Assembly (NCBI GenBank): GCA_030690025.1
Contig: JAUYDJ010000088.1
Coordinates: 1-11,765 of the forward strand
DNA: 11,765 nt
Direction of reading: 5' to 3'
Origin: Chloroflexota bacterium
Lineage (GTDB): Bacteria; Chloroflexota; Dehalococcoidia; Dehalococcoidales; JAUYDJ01
Shown: piece by piece, positions 6,560 through 11,765 of the stretch
How positions within the stretch are numbered: the first letter of the stretch is position 1
How the letters are laid out: every line of letters starts with the position of its first letter
Notes under the pieces: generated by a model
What the model saw: the letters and a program-made list of their open reading frames with translations, nothing else
The model's database searches: none
What the model was told of the DNA's origin: nothing
Program-made: the position numbers and the translations under genes

Positions 6560-6845
6560 TATACTCAACTAAGAATGCTCACCTACTACGCCTGGCTCAA
6601 GGACTTCATGGGAGCTGGTAAGGATAGACTCACCCGAGACATCACCAGGGATGCTACCAGGACTGAAATAAAGGAAATCAAGCGTGATAATGTCAGGCTT
6701 AAGCAACTGGTAGCGGAGTTATCTCTCCAGGTGCACGTGCTCAAAAAAACGTTAGCGCCGGATCTGGAATAAAAAGGAGGTGTGTCCGGGTGGGTGCTCA
6801 GGAAAAAAGTGAAATTTTAGCACTTGTGTCTGATTCCGGGAAAGG
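6560..6845 (+). mobile_element. Insertion-sequence remnant (IS3-type OrfA/OrfB relics)
   Basis: Two plus-strand coding relics lie in the order of an IS3-like element: the C-terminal part of an OrfA-type protein, then the first codons of an OrfB with its own AGGAGG. The helix-turn-helix of OrfA and the catalytic domain of OrfB are absent, and no terminal inverted repeats or target duplications were found. The boundaries given are approximate. From about 6845 to 7003 I see nothing assignable. Confidence 0.55.
6575..6772 (+). pseudogene. Transposase OrfA-like C-terminal fragment
   Basis: The 65 codons from the ATG at 6575 encode TYYAWLKDFMGAGKDRLTRD, then a helical region with KEIKRDNVRLKQLVAELSL and VLKKTL. 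This matches the pattern of IS3-type OrfA proteins: the end of the DNA-binding domain ('LYY-W-KEF-AGKKRL') followed by the leucine-zipper helix ('LR-EN-LK-LVAEL-LENRVLKK'). The N-terminal helix-turn-helix is missing. The frame stays open back to 6449, but that part does not resemble the family and overlaps the promoter duplication. Inactive as a transposase. Confidence 0.6.
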
Positions 6846-6963
6846 TGTCCCCTCCTGCGGTAGAAGAAAAGCAGAACGTAGAACGATGGCTCTCCTCCCC
6901 ACACAATTCATCGGAATGTGTGATTCGAGCTACAGCGAACCGAGCGCAAGCAAAACCGCTTGA
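6790..6963 (+). pseudogene. Transposase OrfB-like N-terminal fragment
   Basis: A GTG at 6790, 9 bases after AGGAGG, opens a 57-codon frame. The first residues GAQEKSEILALVSDSG resemble the start of IS3-type OrfB proteins ('EK-EII-LVEGS-L'). After about residue 18 the similarity ends (GKGVPSCGRRKAERR), and the frame stops at 6961-6963 without any DDE catalytic region. It starts 18 bases after the OrfA stop, as expected for such an element. Probably a truncated relic. Confidence 0.4.
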
Positions 6964-7003
6964 ACTAGCTCGAGGCGTCACGCACTCGGGAAATATCATG
7001 AGT

Positions 7004-7585
7004 CTATTCTCTTCTGGTAACCCATTGAGTCACGGGCAGCACATACTCAAGCCTTGAATACCCCTGTTTCAATTTGGCAACTATGGCACCGATAGTCCCG
7101 AATTGTTCTCCGGCACGGGCCTTTACTCCTAACTCTCCCAAAGCCAGAAGTAGACTCTCCAATGTAACCCAAGTACGTCCAGGTGCAATCTGATTCCTGG
7201 GTATAACCAGCAAATCTCCATCCAAAGACACCACCCATTTAGACTTCCCCAGTTCTTGTAGCGCGCCATCAAAGCCTGACATCCCAGCAGTCAGGGCAGA
7301 AAGTCCATCTCGAGTTAAGACTCCACCCAGGACAATTCCGGCGGCGGCAGCCGCCAGGCTAACTCCCAGTTTCTTGCCATCTCGGGTAATTGACTTGAAA
7401 CCCGCCTGGCGTGCCAGCGACTTCGTGCGGTTCTCCAGCCCTCGCTTAAGGATATCTATTTTCAGCAGCTCTGTCTTCGTGCGTAGGGTTTGAAACCGGG
7501 CCGGCAGCTCATGAGCACGGCTCTCAATCAGTACAACTTCTCGTCCGAGCGCACCCACAGTCTTGTTAAAGTCACTGTTTTCCAT
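7004..7585 (-). CDS. Hypothetical protein with an Ala/Gly-rich hydrophobic segment
   Basis: The 193-aa product is not recognised. The first 60 residues are helical and charged (EVVLIESRAHELPARF, LLKIDILKRGLENRTK). Residues 73-90 are hydrophobic and Ala/Gly-rich (LGVSLAAAAAGIVLGGVL) and could be a membrane segment. The C-terminal half has mixed strands (SKWVVSLDGDLLVIPRNQ) and ends VTQWVTRRE. The ATG at 7585 is chosen over the adjacent TTG at 7588; GGTGAAGAG lies just before both. It follows the coiled-coil gene by 22 bases on the same strand, so they are probably cotranscribed. There are no helpful neighbours beyond the IS relic downstream. Confidence 0.6.
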   Translation of the reverse strand: MENSDFNKTVGALGREVVLIESRAHELPARFQTLRTKTELLKIDILKRGLENRTKSLARQAGFKSITRDGKKLGVSLAAAAAGIVLGGVLTRDGLSALTAGMSGFDGALQELGKSKWVVSLDGDLLVIPRNQIAPGRTWVTLESLLLALGELGVKARAGEQFGTIGAIVAKLKQGYSRLEYVLPVTQWVTRRE

Positions 7586-7607
7586 CAACTCTTCACCAGT
7601 TTAACCC

Positions 7608-8144
7608 TTACCTCTTCGATGAAGCTATCGAGGCTCTTTCCCGATTCTTCGCCTTTCTTAACCATGGCTTCATCTCACCGGTCACTCCAGCTACTCTTAA
7701 CGCCTGGGCAAAGAGACCGTCTAGTTGTCCTTTCAGGCCCTCCGCTTGCTGCCGCAACTGTATGACTGCCTTTTCTCCCGTGTCCGTTATCTCCTTGACA
7801 GCGGAAGAAGCACTTTCTTCAATCTCCCCCCTAAGGGTATCTCGCTGCTTCGCAAGCCCGGCTATCTCACCGGTCAGAGACGATCTCTCTTTGGTCAAAT
7901 TCTTCAGTACCTCCGTCTCCGCTGCCTGGCACTTCTGCAGTTCGGTGATGTCCTTAAATGTGCCCAGGGCGGCGAAGCAATCTCTATAATATAATATGTC
8001 CTTGAGATTGCTTCGTCGCTTTACTCCTCGCAATGACAGCCATGTCAATGTATTTTGTCTATGCCTTGAAACAGGGGAGGTGTACTCCACCAATATTCTG
8101 AACCAGTGCCTAAGCTCAGCTTTCCCGGATAAGCTGCCGGGCAA
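7608..8144 (-). CDS. Coiled-coil protein, 5' end disrupted by a repeat element
   Basis: The frame is open from an ATG at 8144, but only the part from about 7965 leftward looks like native coding sequence. It starts near GTFKDITELQK, which recalls the tail of a PAS/PAC domain. A long coiled coil follows (LKNLTKERSSLTGEIAGLAK, then RDTLRGEIEESASSAVKEIT and QLRQQAEGLKGQLDGLFAQA), and it ends in a basic tail. The first about 60 residues are encoded by the acyl-CoA dehydrogenase 3' end and a dispersed repeat, so the ATG at 8144 is doubtful. No other ATG lies in frame. Either the true 5' end was lost, making this a pseudogene, or it uses a non-ATG start. Function unknown. Confidence 0.5.
   Translation of the reverse strand: MPGSLSGKAELRHWFRILVEYTSPVSRHRQNTLTWLSLRGVKRRSNLKDILYYRDCFAALGTFKDITELQKCQAAETEVLKNLTKERSSLTGEIAGLAKQRDTLRGEIEESASSAVKEITDTGEKAVIQLRQQAEGLKGQLDGLFAQALRVAGVTGEMKPWLRKAKNRERASIASSKR
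7965..8038. repeat. Dispersed inverted-repeat element (REP/MITE-like)
   Basis: A perfect 12-base inverted repeat (7973-7984 CGAAGCAATCTC and 8004-8015 GAGATTGCTTCG) encloses a 19-base AT-rich loop. The right arm continues as CGCTTTACTCCTCGCAATGAC to 8037, the sequence of a non-coding repeat I have often seen scattered in bacterial genomes. The left boundary is approximate. It is inserted at the 5' side of the coiled-coil gene and supplies part of its open frame. Confidence 0.7.
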
Positions 8145-9261
8145 TGGTCAGGCGCATCATCTCGGAGGTGCCTTCGTAGATTTCGGTAATCTTGGCATCC
8201 CGTAGATAGCGCTCCAGAGGGTAGTCTTTCACGTAACCGTAGCCGCCGTGAATCTGGATAGCCTTGTTGGTGACGAAGCTGGACATCTCCGAGGCATACA
8301 GCTTAGCCATAGCCGCTTCTTTCACAAACGGCAGGCCTTTATCCTGCAGATAGGCGGCCTGGTAGGTGAGCAGGCGCGCCGCCTCAATCTGGGTAGCCAT
8401 ATCGGCGAGCATCCACTGGATGGCCTGGAAGTTGGCCAGCGGCTGGCCGAACTGATGGCGCTGCTTGGCGTAGCTTAGTGCCGCGTTGAAAGCAGCCTGG
8501 GCGATACCCACCGCCTCGGCGGCCACGGTGACGCGGCTCTCATCGAGCGCGTCCATAGCCACCTTAAATCCCTGACCCTCTCCGCCGAGACGGTTCTCAG
8601 CGGGCACCAGGCAGTTCTCGAAGACGAGCTCCGCCGCCGAAACGCCGTGCAGGCCCAGCTTGCTTTCCAGCTTGCCCACGGTAAAGCCGGGCGTGCCCTG
8701 CTCCACGATGAAGGCGGTGATGCCCTTGTGGCGCAGCGTTTTATCGAGAGTGGCGAAGACCACGGCTATCTTAGCTTCGGCGCCGAGGCTGATAAAGAGC
8801 TTGGTGCCATTGAGCAGGTAGCCATTGCCCTGGCGCACGGCGGTGGTCTGTATAGCCGCCGGGTCGCTGCCAGCGCCGGCCTCGGTGAGGGCAAAGCAGG
8901 CCATTATCTCACCCTTGGCGTGGGGGACCAGGTAGCGCTGTTTTTGCTCCGGCGTGCCGAACAACCGGATGGGTGAAATGGCCAGCGACAGGCTGACGCG
9001 GAAGGCCTCGGCGGCCGCCGCCGAGGTCTGGAAAAGCTCTTCCACGGCAATGCAGAACTCGACCATTCCCTTGCCGCTGCCGCCATATTCTTCGGGGAGG
9101 GTAAGTCCCATCAGACCCAGCTCGGCCATCTGTTTGAACTGCTTGGTGGGGAACTCACCGGTCTGGTCGATTTTAGCGGCCACCGGTTCGAGCTCTTTTT
9201 TGGCAAAGTCGCGCAGAGTGGTGCGGAGCATTTTCTGGTCTTCCGTCAATGAAAAGTCCAT
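8116..9261 (-). CDS. Acyl-CoA dehydrogenase
   Basis: The 381-aa product is a FAD-dependent acyl-CoA dehydrogenase that introduces a 2,3 double bond into an acyl-CoA. The start MDFSLTEDQKML is typical of short- and branched-chain members; the ATG at 9261 is preceded by GGGAGG, and the longer in-frame extension to 9369 overlaps meaB and is not family-like. Landmarks are ACFALTEAGAGSD (mid-domain FAD/substrate signature), IQIHGGYGYVKDYPLERYLR, and IYEGTSEMMR, whose Glu363 is the usual catalytic base. Length is normal. It follows meaB by 16 bases and is probably cotranscribed with it, which fits degradation of branched-chain amino acids or another route to propionyl-CoA. The substrate chain is not determinable here. 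Confidence 0.93.
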   Translation of the reverse strand: MDFSLTEDQKMLRTTLRDFAKKELEPVAAKIDQTGEFPTKQFKQMAELGLMGLTLPEEYGGSGKGMVEFCIAVEELFQTSAAAAEAFRVSLSLAISPIRLFGTPEQKQRYLVPHAKGEIMACFALTEAGAGSDPAAIQTTAVRQGNGYLLNGTKLFISLGAEAKIAVVFATLDKTLRHKGITAFIVEQGTPGFTVGKLESKLGLHGVSAAELVFENCLVPAENRLGGEGQGFKVAMDALDESRVTVAAEAVGIAQAAFNAALSYAKQRHQFGQPLANFQAIQWMLADMATQIEAARLLTYQAAYLQDKGLPFVKEAAMAKLYASEMSSFVTNKAIQIHGGYGYVKDYPLERYLRDAKITEIYEGTSEMMRLTIARQLIRES

Positions 9262-9277
9262 CTGTCTCCCTCCCAAA

Positions 9278-10240
9278 TTACTCGGCGTCTGGTTTAAGCT
9301 GCCGGCTGAACTTGTTAATAATTTCCAGCGCTGCGGTGTAAGGGTCAACCTTGCGCCGGGTGATGTCATCCACCAGCTTTTCCAGGTCGCTAGCTACTTC
9401 CTGTAAAACGTAGCTCTTGACCGAGCTTTCAATAGCCTCAATCAGCTCCAGTTTGGCCCGCTCTTTGCGGCGCTTTTCCAGCTCACCGCTGTCGGCTAAA
9501 TACTGGCGGTGCCTGGTGATTTCGTCCACCAGCGGCTCGATACCCTTGTTGAAGACGGCTTCAGTAAGTAAAATAGTTGGCTTCCATTTGGGCGGGGGAC
9601 AGGGTTTCATCTCCAGCATGAACTGTATGGCGCTGGCGATGGTATTGGCCCCCTCTTTGTCCGCCTTGTTGACCACGAAGATATCGGCAATTTCCATAAT
9701 GCCGGCCTTTATCATCTGCATTTCGTCGCCGGAGATGGGGGAGAGAATGACCACGGCGGTATCCGCCACGCGGGCAATGTCCACCTCCGACTGCCCGGCG
9801 CCGACGGTCTCCACCAGGATGATATCCTTGCCCATGGCATCCATGACGTGGACAGCGCTGATGGTGGCCCGCGCCAGCCCACCGGCCCAGCCCCTATTGG
9901 CCATGCTGCGGATAAATACTTCTCTGTCTACGCAGTGCTGCTGCATCCGGACGCGGTCGCCGAGTATGGCCCCCCCGCTAAAGGGACTGGTGGGGTCGAC
10001 GGCGACCACGCCCACGGTCCTGTTTCTTTTGCGGAGGGCGGCGATGAGGGCATCGATGAGTGTGCTCTTGCCCACGCCAGGGGCACCGGTCAGCCCGACG
10101 ATGTGGGCTTTGCCGGTATGGGGATAGATGTTCTTGAGCTCGGCAATGGCGGCCGGGGTCTCATCTTCAATACCGCGGATGAGCCGGGAGGCGGCCTGGA
10201 CATTGCCGGCCAGTATCTTGTTTACCGTTTCAGTCTTCAT
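9278..10240 (-). CDS. meaB: Methylmalonyl-CoA mutase-associated GTPase MeaB
   Basis: The 320-aa product is a G3E-family P-loop GTPase of the MeaB/ArgK type, which loads and protects adenosylcobalamin in methylmalonyl-CoA mutase. Visible motifs: Walker A GAPGVGKST (52-60), DPTSPFSGGAILGDRVRM (82-99), RSMANRGWAGGLA (111-123), the Walker B/switch region VETVGAGQSEVD (143-154), and the guanine-specificity motif NKAD (191-194). The C-terminal helices are the dimerisation arm. GGTGAT lies directly before the ATG. A good promoter ends 13 bases upstream, so the leader is very short. No mutase subunit lies in the window. Some relatives serve isobutyryl-CoA or ethylmalonyl-CoA mutases instead. Confidence 0.95.
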   Translation of the reverse strand: MKTETVNKILAGNVQAASRLIRGIEDETPAAIAELKNIYPHTGKAHIVGLTGAPGVGKSTLIDALIAALRKRNRTVGVVAVDPTSPFSGGAILGDRVRMQQHCVDREVFIRSMANRGWAGGLARATISAVHVMDAMGKDIILVETVGAGQSEVDIARVADTAVVILSPISGDEMQMIKAGIMEIADIFVVNKADKEGANTIASAIQFMLEMKPCPPPKWKPTILLTEAVFNKGIEPLVDEITRHRQYLADSGELEKRRKERAKLELIEAIESSVKSYVLQEVASDLEKLVDDITRRKVDPYTAALEIINKFSRQLKPDAE

Positions 10241-10252
10241 ATCACCGATTAC

Positions 10253-10282
10253 ATTCTAGTTGAACCTGACGCATGGAGTCAA
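10253..10282 (-). promoter_or_regulatory. meaB: Promoter of meaB-acyl-CoA dehydrogenase
   Basis: On the minus strand: TTGACT (10282-10277), an 18-base spacer, TAGAAT (10258-10253). Each hexamer differs from consensus by one base. Initiation near 10246 would leave a leader of only about 6 bases before the meaB ATG. Confidence 0.55.
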
Positions 10283-10315
10283 AGCGTGGATTAAGATTGG
10301 CTTAGCAACCTATGT

Positions 10316-10424
10316 CCCCCTTCCCTTGAAAGGGAAGGGGGTGAGTAAAAAAGAGAGGGGGCTGAAAGCCCCCTCTCTGTAATTTTCCTCCCTCTCTCCA
10401 GGGATTGGAGAGGGGGATAAAGGG
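10316..10424. repeat. Cluster of GC-rich palindromes between meaB and the GNAT gene
   Basis: Three hairpins follow one another: 10316-10341 (12-base arms, CCCCCTTCCCTT and its complement), 10352-10378 (12-base perfect arms around GAA), and a weaker one at 394-412 past 10000 (CTCTCCA/TGGAGAG) running into GGGGGATAAAGGGGG. The sequence style matches dispersed intergenic repeats of many bacterial genomes. The remaining part of the spacer (10425-10496) shows nothing else. Confidence 0.65.
10347..10378 (-). terminator. Terminator-like hairpin, best on the minus strand
   Basis: A perfect 12-bp GC-rich stem (10352-10363 with 10367-10378) with a 3-base loop is followed on the minus strand by a run of T (10351-10347). 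On the plus strand it is followed by GTAATTTT, a poorer tract. Neither neighbouring gene transcribes toward it, so it may insulate the two divergent promoters or simply be part of the repeat cluster. Confidence 0.45.
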
Positions 10425-10496
10425 GGTGAGGTCAAAACTATCTGGAAGAAACAAAGTGTATTTCAAAAGCCACTAACCAAAAACGAACCGAAGATG

Positions 10497-10526
10497 TTGA
10501 ATAATCACGGGCTTCTCGCATATAAT
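10497..10526 (+). promoter_or_regulatory. Promoter of the GNAT gene
   Basis: TTGAAT (10497-10502), an 18-base spacer, then a perfect TATAAT (10521-10526). Initiation near 10533 would leave about 10 bases before the ATG at 10543, just enough to include GAGG. Confidence 0.5.
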
Positions 10527-10542
10527 CCGTGTGAGGTTAAAA

Positions 10543-11388
10543 ATGGCGTTTGAAATCCGTGCAATGACCCGTGACGAGGCTAAACTGGCGTGGGACATGG
10601 GCGCCAGGGAGGGCTGGAACCCCGGCCGGCATGACTGGGAGCTTGTCCCGGCCATTGACCCGCAGGGCTGCTTTGTGGGCGTGCTGGATGGGAAGCTGGT
10701 CAGCAGCCTGGTGGCGGTCCATTACCAGGGCAAATACGGCTTCCTGGGTATGTACATCGTGGTGCCGGGATATCGCGGGCGCGGCTACGGCCTGGCTGTC
10801 TGGAAACACGGCATAGACTACCTCACCCGGGAGGTGGGTGTAGAGTGTATCGGCCTGGACGGTGTACTGGCTAATGAAGCCATCTATAATAAGTCGGGGT
10901 TTCACACCGCCTACCGGATAACCCGCTTCAGCTATGCGGTGGACTCGGTATTCAAAAGAAGCTGCCCGGCGATTGAAGAGAGGCATTTCCCAGATATCGC
11001 CGACTACGATTTACGGGTGTTCAAAGTGGACCGGGCGGCTTTTCTCCACGATTTTATCTTCAAGTCGGAGGCGAAGACCGCCGTGGTTTACCAGGGGGGT
11101 AAACTGCTGGGCCTGGCCATGGCGCGTCCCTGCTTCACCGGCTATAAGATTGGCCCGCTCCTGGCCGACGATATCGAGGTGGCCCGGGCACTGACTGAAT
11201 CGCTCCTGGCCGAGCTTCTTGGCGAGATGACCTTCATCGAGGTACCGGAGCCCAACCAGCCGGCGCTGCGATTGGTCAACGAGCTTGGTATGAGCCGGGG
11301 TATGGCTACTAACCGGATGTATACCTGCGACAAATACGACCAAGACACCAGTCGCACCTACGCTGTGGCCACCCGTGTGGTTGGCTAA
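10543..11388 (+). CDS. Two-domain GNAT-family N-acetyltransferase
   Basis: The 281-aa product begins MAFEIRAMTRDEAKLAWDMG and carries an N-terminal GNAT fold: GCFVGVLDGKLVSSLVAVHY (strands), GMYIVVPGYRGRGYG (69-83, with the acetyl-CoA pyrophosphate loop R-G-R-G-Y-G at 78-83), and NEAIYNKSGF. A second domain from about residue 140 (YDLRVFKVDRAAFLHDFI, IGPLLADD) resembles the C-terminal half of the 'GNAT plus Acetyltransf_18' type. The ATG at 10543 has GAGG 6 bases upstream and is preferred to the GTG at 10531, which lies on the predicted transcription start. Substrate unknown; cytosolic. Its TAA overlaps the prmC stop by 3 bases, tail to tail. Confidence 0.87.
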   Translation: MAFEIRAMTRDEAKLAWDMGAREGWNPGRHDWELVPAIDPQGCFVGVLDGKLVSSLVAVHYQGKYGFLGMYIVVPGYRGRGYGLAVWKHGIDYLTREVGVECIGLDGVLANEAIYNKSGFHTAYRITRFSYAVDSVFKRSCPAIEERHFPDIADYDLRVFKVDRAAFLHDFIFKSEAKTAVVYQGGKLLGLAMARPCFTGYKIGPLLADDIEVARALTESLLAELLGEMTFIEVPEPNQPALRLVNELGMSRGMATNRMYTCDKYDQDTSRTYAVATRVVG

Positions 11389-11765
11389 ATCGTCAGGGTA
11401 AGGCTAACCAACCGCTCGATGCCGCTTAAATCGGGGAAGACTTCCACCTTCGCCGTAGGAAAGAGCCGGCGCAGTATTCCGGTTACCGCTCCACCCTGCC
11501 CCTGCCCGATTTCCAGCAGCAGGCTGCCCGGCGGGCGGAGTTTGCCGCCAACCTGGCGGCAAAGCTGGACAATCTTGTCCAGCCCGTCAGCCCCCCCATC
11601 CAGCGCCAGCCTGGGCTCGGGTTGCAAGCGGGCAGCGTCATCTGTGGTAACGTAGGGGAGATTGGCAATGATGAGGTCGACTGTCTCCGGCAGCGGGTCG
11701 AGCAGGTCGCCCTGCAGCAGGGATACCCGGGCCGTGACGCCGTGCTTTTCACAGTTAATCCTGGC
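11385..11765 (-). CDS. prmC: Release factor glutamine methyltransferase PrmC, C-terminal part
   Basis: The 126 C-terminal residues of a PrmC/HemK-type methyltransferase are present; the frame is open to the right edge, so the N-terminal domain and most of the SAM site lie outside. Visible landmarks are the catalytic tetrapeptide in VDLIIANLPYV (Asn-Leu-Pro-Tyr where the family usually has Asn-Pro-Pro-Tyr), then EPRLALDGGADGLDKI, the characteristic loop after it, and LLLEIGQGQGG. The enzyme methylates the Gln of the GGQ motif in release factors RF1 and RF2. The Leu substitution in NPPY is tolerated in some bacterial relatives, as far as I recall. The gene converges on the GNAT gene. Confidence 0.9.
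   Translation of the reverse strand, partial: ARINCEKHGVTARVSLLQGDLLDPLPETVDLIIANLPYVTTDDAARLQPEPRLALDGGADGLDKIVQLCRQVGGKLRPPGSLLLEIGQGQGGAVTGILRRLFPTAKVEVFPDLSGIERLVSLTLTI

Noticed and set aside
6817..7057. Opposing open frames on both strands after the IS relic
   Set aside because: Both are short, overlap each other, and show no recognisable domain or convincing ribosome site, so I treat the stretch as unassigned.
9262..9369. N-terminal extension of the acyl-CoA dehydrogenase
   Set aside because: The extra 36 residues overlap meaB and do not resemble the family; the ATG at 9261 has GGGAGG and a typical N-terminus.
9417..10127. Plus-strand frame of 236 codons opposite meaB
   Set aside because: A Ser-rich shadow of a gene with all GTPase motifs.

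Overview
The window looks like a chromosomal stretch from a Chloroflexota bacterium of the Dehalococcoidia or a near relative. This is inference, resting on the solute-binding lipoprotein with a long Ala-Pro linker after its lipobox cysteine, the mix of acyl-CoA dehydrogenase, MeaB and TRAP genes, and dispersed palindromic repeats of a kind common in such genomes. No rRNA, tRNA or CRISPR array was seen.

Left edge (1-665): AT-rich and partly decayed. The 5' part of a small uncharacterised protein runs off the left end on the minus strand. Its ATG overlaps the TGA of a degraded upstream reading frame. The rest holds no convincing gene.

Main operon (666-about 6430, minus strand): reading leftward, a consensus-like sigma-70 promoter (TTGACA-17-TATACT) is followed by a short frame with a CxxCH motif but no start codon, then an isochorismatase-type hydrolase, a NicX/M29-like metalloenzyme, a small SCP2-like protein, and a complete TRAP transporter (DctP lipoprotein, DctQ, DctM). 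The pairing of a NicX-like 2,5-dihydroxypyridine dioxygenase relative with an isochorismatase-fold amidohydrolase recalls the lower nicotinate pathway (NicX and NicF). The likely theme is uptake and breakdown of a small organic acid, perhaps an N-heterocyclic carboxylate. The promoter lies in a 72-bp tandem duplication, a 16-bp perfect palindrome sits downstream of it, and an RNA hairpin separates dctP from dctQ.

Middle (6430-8115): relics of an insertion sequence (C-terminal part of an OrfA-type transposase protein, then the first residues of an OrfB), followed by two minus-strand genes of unknown function. One is a coiled-coil protein whose 5' end is interrupted by a dispersed inverted-repeat element.

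Right part (8116-11765): meaB and an acyl-CoA dehydrogenase form a tight minus-strand pair, suggesting acyl-CoA and methylmalonyl-CoA metabolism. A cluster of GC-rich hairpins lies between meaB and a divergent two-domain GNAT acetyltransferase. That gene converges, with a 3-base overlap, on the C-terminal part of prmC, which runs off the right end.
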